Assembly: GCA_016186635.1 (NCBI GenBank) | Contig: JACPLI010000017.1 | Span: forward strand, 1 to 44,962 | DNA from: Candidatus Liptonbacteria bacterium | Lineage (GTDB): Bacteria; Patescibacteriota; Minisyncoccia; UBA6257; 2-01-FULL-56-20 | DNA: 44,962 nt | Reading direction: 5' to 3' | In this document: positions 16,636-23,813 of the stretch, piece after piece | How the letters are laid out: each line of letters starts with the position of its first letter | Numbering within the stretch: position 1 is the first letter of the stretch | The notes under the pieces: generated by a model | The model's database searches: none | Told to the model about the DNA's origin: nothing | Seen by the model: only the letters and a program-made list of their open reading frames with translations | Made by a program: the position numbers and the translations under genes

Positions 16636-17966
16636 AACAGCTTTTTGGGTATTTTTTCTATCCTTTCTAAGGACTGCTTCCAATATTGCTTTGATATCTC
16701 AAAGCCGATGTAATTTCTTTTTGCTTCTAAACAGGCAACGGCCGTAGTGCCGCTACCCATAAATGGGTCTAACACTATATCGCCTTCCTTCGTAGTTAAA
16801 TTTATCATTTTTTTAATAAGCTCTACTGGTTTCTGAGTAGGATGAATTCTGTTTTTACCCTTAGGTGCCTGAAACTTAATGATGTTGTGTTCATAGTTGC
16901 TATTCCAAGTAGCACCTGGCTTCTTGCCTATAACTACCGCCTCCCACGCATTTAGGAACCTAGATTTTGCGTTTAGAGGAACGGGATCGGGTTTTTGCCA
17001 AACAAGAACATCTATTGCTATAAACCCTTTTTTTTCTAACCCATCGATAAAGAATCCAACATCCCTCTTCGCGCAAAAAGTCATCATCCACCCTTTTGTT
17101 TTTATTAGCGCAATTTCAAACCACTCCTTACTAAATGTATCCCACTCGCCAAAATTAAAATTCAGTTTTGCTGTTGTTCCTAATCTTTGGCCTTTACAGT
17201 TAAGTTCTCTACTAATGCCATACGGCGGATCAGTAACTATTAGATCAATGGATCTGTTGGGAAGTTTTTGTAATTCTTCTACCGCATCCCCGCAAATAAT
17301 TTGGTTCAAAGGAAGCTTCTCATGTACCTCTGGTTTTTCGCACTCGCGAAAAAGAACAGATGAATTTTTTTCTTCCCGTATTACATCAAGAACTATGCCT
17401 TGAATTGAAACATCACGACCGTTCCGTAAAATAATAGACTCCATATTTTTATTTGCTGGCTGTAGACGTATGTGCCCCTTCTCTTTATAAAACTTTTTGA
17501 GTGTTGCCTCGTGATTGTCAATAAGCGCAACCACTTTTTGTCCATTCTCGGCAGTGGATTGATGTTGAACCAAGATAATGTCTCCATCATTTATATTTTC
17601 GTCGATCATACTGTTGCCAACTACGCGTAAAGCGTAGACCTTTGACGACGAAGAGACCTTACTTTTCGGCACCGCGATTGTTTCTTTTGGGATATCGAAT
17701 AAAGCTATCGGGACTCCGGCGGCGATCGTTCCGAGGAGGGGAATTTTAATAAGAGGTTGTTCCTCGGTGATCCTGATAGCCCGGGGCTTATTTTCAATTC
17801 TTTCTAAATACCCACCTTCTTTAAGTCTTGTTACATGGAAGTGAGCAGTGGAAACTGAAGCCAGCTTGAACTTTTTCTGAATTTCCTGGAGGGAGGTGGA
17901 ATATCCTTTCTTTCGCGAATATTGCTTTATAAAATCTAGAACCTCTTTTTGCCGCTTTGTGATCAT
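16632..17966 (-). CDS. LexA-type repressor/S24 autoprotease fused to a DNA methyltransferase
   Basis: 444 aa. N-term LexA wHTH (RQKEVLDFIKQYSRKKGYSTSLQEIQKKF); S24 features: LLGTIAAGVPIA (Ala-Gly), VVGNSMIDENINDGD (Ser), EATLKKF (Lys). C-term VTDPPYGISREL and VLDPFMGSGTTAVACLEAKRNYIGFEIS. Confidence 0.92.
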   Translation of the reverse strand: MITKRQKEVLDFIKQYSRKKGYSTSLQEIQKKFKLASVSTAHFHVTRLKEGGYLERIENKPRAIRITEEQPLIKIPLLGTIAAGVPIALFDIPKETIAVPKSKVSSSSKVYALRVVGNSMIDENINDGDIILVQHQSTAENGQKVVALIDNHEATLKKFYKEKGHIRLQPANKNMESIILRNGRDVSIQGIVLDVIREEKNSSVLFRECEKPEVHEKLPLNQIICGDAVEELQKLPNRSIDLIVTDPPYGISRELNCKGQRLGTTAKLNFNFGEWDTFSKEWFEIALIKTKGWMMTFCAKRDVGFFIDGLEKKGFIAIDVLVWQKPDPVPLNAKSRFLNAWEAVVIGKKPGATWNSNYEHNIIKFQAPKGKNRIHPTQKPVELIKKMINLTTKEGDIVLDPFMGSGTTAVACLEAKRNYIGFEISKQYWKQSLERIEKIPKKLF

Positions 17967-17990
17967 TGTGGATAATTAGGTATTGCTACT

Positions 17991-18011
17991 TTCTATTTAT
18001 TTTCTATTATT
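17991..18011. promoter_or_regulatory. Candidate operator upstream of the LexA-methyltransferase gene
   Basis: On the gene strand AATAATAGAAAATAAATAGAAA: two AATAGAAA motifs spaced 10 bp, 25-45 bp upstream of the start codon. Confidence 0.3.
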
Positions 18012-18073
18012 GGAGAATGGGGTCAATAGAGAGTTATCCCCAACTACACAAGTGAGTCTGAGTAAATGATTTC

Positions 18074-18787
18074 ATGGGCAACAGACAGAAAGCACAAATT
18101 GAGTCACTAACAAAGCAAGTTTCTGATTTAGAGGCAAAAAATCAGGAGCTTTTCAATGTTTCAAAGGCAAAGGAAGATGAGCACAGGACCGAGATTGCGA
18201 GAATTAATGAAGAATGGAAACAGAAGCACGAGACGACACAACAAGCGAATGAAGTGAGGATTCATGGGTTTGAGGTTGAAATTGAAACCTTGAAGAAGGA
18301 AATTGCGGAGAAACAGGTGCAACTTGACAGAAAGGAACTAAAGAAACTGGCCGCTGCTTATAACGAACAAGAAGGCGTTTATGAGTCGGCTGCATCGCGG
18401 TGGTTAAGAGTGCTAATCGGCGTGGCTATTTCTTTAGTAATTTCTGCGGGAGTTTCTATATATCTTTCCGTGCAGAAGCCTTGGTATGAGAAATTTGAGT
18501 ACTATGTAGTTGATATTATTCTGATCAGCGCAGTTTGGTTTTGCAGCTCTCAATATACTTATTTAGTTAAGTTGCGGAATGACTACGCTAACAGGAAGAC
18601 TCTTGCCCAATCGTTTCATAATATTTTGAGCAACTTGCCGGAGGATGAGCCGATTAAAAAGAATTTTATTGAAAAAGCAACAGACGTTTTGTGTGCGCCC
18701 AGTTTGAGTTTAGATAAGGAGCCGGTACTCTCTAAAAAGGTATTCAAAGATACAGCTGAGATTATTGGTGCTGTATCGGGTAAGTAG
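18074..18787 (+). CDS. Coiled-coil protein with two transmembrane helices, unknown function
   Basis: 237 aa; long N-terminal coiled coil, then LIGVAISLVISAGVSIYLSV and YVVDIILISAVWFCSSQYTYL. Confidence 0.75.
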   Translation: MGNRQKAQIESLTKQVSDLEAKNQELFNVSKAKEDEHRTEIARINEEWKQKHETTQQANEVRIHGFEVEIETLKKEIAEKQVQLDRKELKKLAAAYNEQEGVYESAASRWLRVLIGVAISLVISAGVSIYLSVQKPWYEKFEYYVVDIILISAVWFCSSQYTYLVKLRNDYANRKTLAQSFHNILSNLPEDEPIKKNFIEKATDVLCAPSLSLDKEPVLSKKVFKDTAEIIGAVSGK

Positions 18788-18804
18788 TATTAAGCAGCTT
18801 GTAT

Positions 18805-18839
18805 AAAAAATAACCCCATGCCCCTCGGCGTTGGGGTGC
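18805..18839. repeat. Direct-repeat copy A of an SGNH-hydrolase 3' end segment
   Basis: AAAAATAACCCCATGCCCCTCGGCGTTGGGGTGC vs AAAAATAACCCTATGCCCCTCGGCGTTGGGATGC at 19522-19555 (2 mismatches); flanks the hicBA pair. Confidence 0.8.
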
Positions 18840-18848
18840 CCGGATAGT

Positions 18849-18898
18849 CCTGTCTGCCGGCCCGCTTCGCCGGGGCTTTAGCGAGGCGAGCAGGCAGG
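18849..18898. repeat. Composite palindromic repeat: one element nested in another
   Basis: Outer arms CCTGTCTGC / GCAGGCAGG enclose CGGCCCGCTTCGCCGGGGCTTTAGCGAGGCGA. Confidence 0.75.
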
Positions 18899-18969
18899 GA
18901 ACCTGCGAGTGTGCGTCGGGGAGATCGCTTTCACTGGAAACCCACCCTTGGGTTTGGTAGTATGTGGGT

Positions 18970-19254
18970 ATGGCAATAGTCCGTGCAGATTGTCAGCTCT
19001 CCGTATCTTTCCTTAAAGAAGGGAAGCAATTTGTGGCATATTCTCCCGCACTGGATATCTGTACGTGCGGTAAAACGCTTGCGCAAGCGCGGAAGCGTTT
19101 TGCGGAGGCATCGTCCCTTTTTCTTGAAGAGCTTTATAAAAAGGGGACATTACAGGAAGTGCTTACCAACTTGGGATGGAAAGTACAAAACGAGAAATTA
19201 GTTCCTCCGGTAGTGGTGGCGCAAGAAGAGCAAAAAGTTTCAGTGCCGGTATAA
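18970..19254 (+). CDS. HicB-like antitoxin, second pair
   Basis: CQLSVSFLKEGKQFVAYSPALDICTCGKTLAQARKRF; paralogous to 11312-11608. Confidence 0.7.
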   Translation: MAIVRADCQLSVSFLKEGKQFVAYSPALDICTCGKTLAQARKRFAEASSLFLEELYKKGTLQEVLTNLGWKVQNEKLVPPVVVAQEEQKVSVPV

Positions 19255-19278
19255 ATTTACCGAAAGTGAAGTCCAGAA

Positions 19279-19509
19279 ATGCCGCACCTCGCGCCGATTC
19301 ACTGGAAGAAATTTGAGAAGTTTCTTCTTTACGTCGGTTGTACGCTCGAACGCGAGCGTGGTGACCATCGCATTTATGAACGGGCGGGACTCACGCGTCC
19401 ACTCGTGGTTCCTCGTGTGACGGCGATTCCGATCTTTATCCTTCGCAACAATTTGCGCGTGCTCGGTGTTTCAGTTGAGACCTATCTTGAGATACTAGAG
19501 AAGTGCTGA
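19279..19509 (+). CDS. HicA-like toxin, second pair
   Basis: IHWKKFEKFLLYVGCTLERERGDHRIYERAG; paralogous to 11612-11842. Confidence 0.7.
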   Translation: MPHLAPIHWKKFEKFLLYVGCTLERERGDHRIYERAGLTRPLVVPRVTAIPIFILRNNLRVLGVSVETYLEILEKC

Positions 19510-19779
19510 TTTCGCCGCTTCAAAAATAACCCTATGCCCCTCGGCGTTGGGATGCAGGGCGTCCGCGGATAGGAGTTTTGAGTAATCCTGCTTTTGGAAT
19601 TCGGCGTGGATATCGATGAGCGTTACAGATTCGCTTGCGGCTATTTTTCGGATGCGGGCGTTGTAGTCCTCCACGTATTTGTTGTGTCGCGATTTGACGT
19701 TGCTTTGGGGAGATGAGGCGTTTGGAAAAAAGTGCCGCGCGGCATCACTTGATGACGGAGGCTTCCTTGTTTGAGTCAC
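19495..19779 (-). pseudogene. C-terminal fragment of an SGNH/GDSL hydrolase
   Basis: YNARIRKIAASESVTLIDIHAEF...DALHPNAEGHRVIFEAA retains the terminal DxxHP block; no upstream catalytic Ser block. Confidence 0.65.
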
Positions 19780-20001
19780 GAGAGTCTTCGGCGATAGGTG
19801 CGGAATGAAGCTTGTCTCTTTTTGAACCGTCCCTTGAATTCCCTTTCCACCCGTTGCCGGACTTTCCCAATTGATTTTTTGCTGTGATTTTTCACGCGTT
19901 ACTCCTTTCCCGTTCTCACATCCTTTTCAAGGTTTATACATTCATACTACACCAAAACCAGCGCGACTTCATGCCCGCGCGGTGCATACGTTCCTGCCGG
20001 A

Positions 20002-20268
20002 CTACTTTTTTTCGTCACCCGCGCTCAAAAGTTTTTCCACATAGTAGAGCGCAAAGCCGACGATGAGGGTGAGGAGGAGCGCATAGACGAACTTCGCGAC
20101 GAGCGTGTCGGTTTCCGTCGGGAAGATGGTGCGGATAAGCTGGGCAATCGCGTCGTTCCATGCAAGACCCACGACGAGCCCGAACCCCGCGCCGATGTAG
20201 GTCGTCATCCGCTTCAGAACACTCCTCTTCGCTTCTTTGAGTTCCTCAACCAGTTTTTCCTTCTGCAT
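20002..20268 (-). CDS. Small membrane protein, DUF5654-like
   Basis: 88 aa; FGLVVGLAWNDAIAQLIRTIF plus second TM ALLLTLIVGFALYYVEKLL. Confidence 0.6.
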   Translation of the reverse strand: MQKEKLVEELKEAKRSVLKRMTTYIGAGFGLVVGLAWNDAIAQLIRTIFPTETDTLVAKFVYALLLTLIVGFALYYVEKLLSAGDEKK

Positions 20269-20326
20269 GATGAATATTATACACCACAGCTCCCATTCAT
20301 TTTATAAAATCTCCAAGAGGCTTGTT

Positions 20327-20360
20327 GCTATTCAAGTATTTTGCAAAATACTTGAATAGC
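20327..20360. promoter_or_regulatory. Perfect 34-bp palindrome upstream of the winged-helix gene
   Basis: GCTATTCAAGTATTTTGCAAAATACTTGAATAGC; exact dyad; shares 18-bp core with 20709-20746. Confidence 0.9.
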
Positions 20361-20396
20361 AGGAGGATGATACAATATAATACATAATACAAGAGC

Positions 20397-20669
20397 ATGG
20401 AGAACACCTCGCGGGGGCTTGAGCGCATCATCAAGGGGTTTGCGAATCATCGGCGGTTGGAGATAATAGAGCTTCTGAAAAAGAGGCCGGAACTTTCCGT
20501 GGAGGAAATTGCCGACGAACTTCACATGAACTACGAGAATGCCTCGGATCATATTCGCAAACTGGCGATTGCGGGGTTGGTCATGAAGCGTTATGAGGGG
20601 ACAACTGTGCGTCACAAGCTTACGCCTCGGGCAGAAGCCGTACTCACTTTCTGCCGTTCGCTAAAATAG
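20397..20669 (+). CDS. ArsR-like winged-helix transcriptional regulator
   Basis: 90 aa; ANHRRLEIIELLKKRPELSVEEIADELHMNYENASDHIRKLAIAGLV. Confidence 0.85.
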   Translation: MENTSRGLERIIKGFANHRRLEIIELLKKRPELSVEEIADELHMNYENASDHIRKLAIAGLVMKRYEGTTVRHKLTPRAEAVLTFCRSLK

Positions 20670-20708
20670 CCAAAGTGGTCCGTTTGTGCGTCTGGCGTGT
20701 GCGGGAGT

Positions 20709-20746
20709 CTCTTATTTCAGTATTTTGCAAAATACTGAAATAAGAG
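20709..20746. promoter_or_regulatory. Perfect 38-bp palindrome between the winged-helix and DUF559-like genes
   Basis: CTCTTATTTCAGTATTTTGCAAAATACTGAAATAAGAG; same core AGTATTTTGCAAAATACT. Confidence 0.9.
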
Positions 20747-20818
20747 TAGAGGGCGTGAAAGAGGCAGGAGGTAAGAGAGCGAGAGATGCGAGAAATATGA
20801 TAGGCTGGTGTATATATC

Positions 20819-21571
20819 ATGTTGGGGAGAAATAAGGAGGAAGCGAGAGTGTTGGTGGGAGTGCTCAAAAATCGCCGCGATCTCGATATTCTTTTGCGGG
20901 AGCGGTGGTACCGGATTCCGGTGCGGCATATGCCGAAGCGGAAGTTTGAGTATATTGCGTTCTACCAGCCGGCGGCGTTTGGGATGAGTGGAAAATGCAT
21001 CCGGTATTATTCCCGCGTGGCGGAGAGGGACATCAAGAAACGCAGGGCATTGTTGCCGGACGAGGCGGCACACCGGCAGGCGGATGCGGATTACGTGCAG
21101 ATTCATGTGCGGAACGTGCGGGAATTGCGGCATCCGGTTCGGAATATTTTGCCCCGGCGGGTGATATTCGGGTTTACCACGCTCGACACGCTTCGGAAGG
21201 CGAGAAATATGCTCGAGGTGTACGGCGTGGCGGACACGGAAACGGTGATGCGTGAGGCGTTGCGCGGCGCGGGCATACGCGCCGTGTTTCAGAAACATCT
21301 CTCCTACGGAAAGAAAGGTGCAAGAAAGCGCTACTGCCTCGACTTCGCGATTTCCTGCAGGCGGGGAGCGGTGGCGATTGAGTGCGATAATACAAAAGCG
21401 CATTCCGGGGCGCGGCAACGGGAGAGAGACAGAGCGAAGGATACGTTTCTCCGGCAGCGCGGATGGACAGTGCTGCGGTTTGCCGAAAAGGATATCATTG
21501 CGAAAATGGAGCATTGCATGGCGCGCGTGCGGCGCGCAGTCCGCACGCTTGGAGGATTAGAACGCCAGTAA
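20819..21571 (+). CDS. DUF559/Vsr-like PD-(D/E)xK protein with extra N-terminal domain
   Basis: 250 aa; YCLDFAISCRRGAVAIECDNTKAHSGARQRERDRAKDTFLRQRGWTVLRF is DUF559-like. Confidence 0.75.
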   Translation: MLGRNKEEARVLVGVLKNRRDLDILLRERWYRIPVRHMPKRKFEYIAFYQPAAFGMSGKCIRYYSRVAERDIKKRRALLPDEAAHRQADADYVQIHVRNVRELRHPVRNILPRRVIFGFTTLDTLRKARNMLEVYGVADTETVMREALRGAGIRAVFQKHLSYGKKGARKRYCLDFAISCRRGAVAIECDNTKAHSGARQRERDRAKDTFLRQRGWTVLRFAEKDIIAKMEHCMARVRRAVRTLGGLERQ

Positions 21572-21621
21572 GTGCTACAAAGAATATGAGAATATTTTCG
21601 GGTGAGTATTTGGCTGTGTTA

Positions 21622-21651
21622 TATGGGCTAATTCGTGCGAATTAGCCCATA
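21622..21651. repeat. Near-perfect 30-bp palindrome TATGGGCTAATTCGTGCGAATTAGCCCATA
   Basis: One central mismatch; core ATTCGNGCGAAT shared with the palindrome after purE. Confidence 0.85.
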
Positions 21652-21712
21652 AGGGTTCGTTCGTTTTGACAACCAATAGCATTTTCATTGTCTCTGTGGT
21701 AGGGTGCTTTCC

Positions 21713-23029
21713 ATGTCACCTATCAGCGGTTTTCAGAATCTCGGCATCGCCCCGAACATTTTGGGAGTGCTCGGGAAACTCAACTTCACCACGCCGACGC
21801 CCATTCAAGCGCGTTCCATTCCCACGGGGCTTGAGGGAAAGGACCTTGTGGGCATCGCGCAGACGGGGACAGGAAAGACGCTTGCATTTGCAATCCCCAT
21901 GATTCAGGCGGCGCTCCGCGGCGAGAAGGGGCTGGTGGTGGTGCCCACGCGGGAGCTTGCCTTGCAAGTATACGAAGCGTTCGGAAAAGTGGGGGGGGCG
22001 CTTGGGGTGAAAGGCGCGGTCCTTATCGGCGGGGAGCCCATTGGCAGGCAGCTGCAGCAGCTTCGGCGGAATCCGCAGATTGTAATCGGCACACCCGGGC
22101 GCATCATTGACCATCTTGAACAAAGGACGCTGTCCCTCGGTGCCGTCAAAATCCTCGTCCTCGACGAAGCCGACCGGATGTTCGACATGGGGTTCGCGCC
22201 GCAGCTCGCACGGATTCTCGCCGTCCTGCCCGTCGCGCGGCAGACGATGCTCTTTTCCGCGACGATGCCGGAGGACATCGTGCGCATCGCCCGCGCGCAC
22301 ATGAAACTCCCGGTTCGCGTGGAAATCGCGCCGCAGGGCACCGCGGCGGAGAAGGTGAGCCAGGAAGTGTTTTTTATCGAAAAGAGAGATAAGTCGCGCC
22401 TCCTCGAGAAAATTCTCGCGGAGCGGAAGGGCTCGACGCTTATCTTCGCGCGGATGAAATTCGGCGCGAAGCGGATTGCGGCGGGGTTGCGCGCCCTGGG
22501 GTACCGCGCTGCGGAGCTTCACTCGAACCGCTCACTCGGCCAGCGCAAGGAGGCGCTTGAAGGATTCCGGAATGGGAGGTACCGGATACTCGTCGCGACC
22601 GACATTGCCGCGCGCGGCATTGACGTGAAGGGGATTGAGCTCGTGGTGAACTATGACTTGCCCGCGAGCGCGGAGGACTACGTCCACCGCATCGGGCGCA
22701 CTGGACGCATGGGCGGTGTGGGGCACGCGATTTCTTTTGCGACTCCGAACGAAAAGGGAGACGTGCGGAGCATTGAGCGGCTCATTCGCGCCACACTCCC
22801 GCTCTCGCGGCTCCCCGCCGACCTCCCGCCGCCCCGCGCGGACGTGATTCCCGACCGCGGGCCCTTCCGCGGCAGGCGTCCCTTCCCGCGTTCTCCCCGT
22901 CCCGGTTTTTCTTCTCCGGTTCCGCGTCATGGTCATAGTTATAGTTCTGGTCCTGGCTATCCTTCTTCTCGTCCTCGTCCCGGCTTCGGACGCCGCCCGC
23001 CCCGCCCGCACCGTTTCAGCCGGCGGTAG
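21713..23029 (+). CDS. DEAD-box RNA helicase (RhlE-like) with Pro/Arg-rich tail
   Basis: AQTGTGKTLAFAIP, VLDEADRMFDMGF, LFSATMP, ARGIDVKGIELVVNYDLP, HRIGRTGRMG. Confidence 0.95.
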   Translation: MSPISGFQNLGIAPNILGVLGKLNFTTPTPIQARSIPTGLEGKDLVGIAQTGTGKTLAFAIPMIQAALRGEKGLVVVPTRELALQVYEAFGKVGGALGVKGAVLIGGEPIGRQLQQLRRNPQIVIGTPGRIIDHLEQRTLSLGAVKILVLDEADRMFDMGFAPQLARILAVLPVARQTMLFSATMPEDIVRIARAHMKLPVRVEIAPQGTAAEKVSQEVFFIEKRDKSRLLEKILAERKGSTLIFARMKFGAKRIAAGLRALGYRAAELHSNRSLGQRKEALEGFRNGRYRILVATDIAARGIDVKGIELVVNYDLPASAEDYVHRIGRTGRMGGVGHAISFATPNEKGDVRSIERLIRATLPLSRLPADLPPPRADVIPDRGPFRGRRPFPRSPRPGFSSPVPRHGHSYSSGPGYPSSRPRPGFGRRPPRPHRFSRR

Positions 23030-23131
23030 GGCGTTGTGCACATCTGCAGAGTTGCCGCGCGGGCAGGATGCCGTACAATATAAAAAGCGGGGAGAGAGAT
23101 ATGACATTTGAATATGAGAAAGAGATGAAAT

Positions 23132-23437
23132 ATGAAATTCGAAGAATTCAAGAAGCGATTGGAAGAATTGCCGTTGCGGTATCCGGTTGATTTCAGGGAT
23201 CGCCTCACCTGCGGGGTTTCGGAGGGAATCAAGGTAGAACAGTTCCCGCGTTGTGTGGAGTCTTGGGACAAAGTAATCGTGGCACGCGTGAGCGTGTGCG
23301 GCGATACTCCGCTCACACGAGTGGAGGTGAAAGCAATGGGCGAGGATTTCGGCGACGCTGATTTTGAGAGGGCGTGTGTTCTCCTTGGACAAGCGGACGC
23401 CCTCCGCGCAGACGCGTTGCAGCCAGTTCCTGCGTAG
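23132..23437 (+). CDS. Hypothetical protein
   Basis: 101-aa ORF, plausible start; no family recognised. Confidence 0.5.
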   Translation: MKFEEFKKRLEELPLRYPVDFRDRLTCGVSEGIKVEQFPRCVESWDKVIVARVSVCGDTPLTRVEVKAMGEDFGDADFERACVLLGQADALRADALQPVPA

Positions 23438-23530
23438 CCGTTTCGAAATTACTTTAAGCAGTAAAACAGCCATGGTTCCACGCGAGCCACCGGTTGTTTT
23501 ATTCTCTCTCGTTCCTTGTGTGCAATATTC

Positions 23531-23550
23531 CAACATTCTTGAGAATGTTG
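23531..23550. repeat. Palindrome CAACATTCTTGAGAATGTTG upstream of a truncated gene copy
   Basis: 9-bp arms, within CAATATTCCAACATTCTTGAGAATGTTGTAATGTTTG; similar modules at 31679-31716. Confidence 0.75.
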
Positions 23551-23566
23551 TAATGTTTGCTTGTGT

Positions 23567-23644
23567 ATGAAAAAGGGTTCGGTGGTGCTCGTGGGGGTGC
23601 TCAAAACCCGCCGCGATTTGCATATCTTACTCAGGGAGCATTAG
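23567..23644 (+). pseudogene. Truncated copy of the N-terminus of the DUF559-like protein
   Basis: MKKGSVVLVGVLKTRRDLHILLREH* vs RVLVGVLKNRRDLDILLRERW in the 20819-21571 protein; later out-of-frame HMPRD resembles HMPKR. Confidence 0.75.
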
Positions 23645-23754
23645 TAGGGGAGTGATACGGCTCAACGAACGCGAGGTTGTTTCATATGCCTCGAGATGTG
23701 TGGCAAAAGTTCGAAGCATTGTCCGCGGACTTGACGGGATTGTGTGAACGTCGG

Positions 23755-23782
23755 ACGGCGTACCGCATGTGCGGTACGCCGT
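23755..23782. repeat. Hairpin ACGGCGTACCGCATGTGCGGTACGCCGT
   Basis: 13-bp arms around a TG centre. Confidence 0.8.
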
Positions 23783-23813
23783 GTTGCCCTCATTCCTCTC
23801 CGTGTTTACCCGT

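Noticed and set aside
22532-23623. Minus-strand ORF (363 aa) opposite the DEAD-box helicase
   Set aside because: Overlaps a confident helicase and the hypothetical gene on the plus strand; Arg-rich low-complexity translation.
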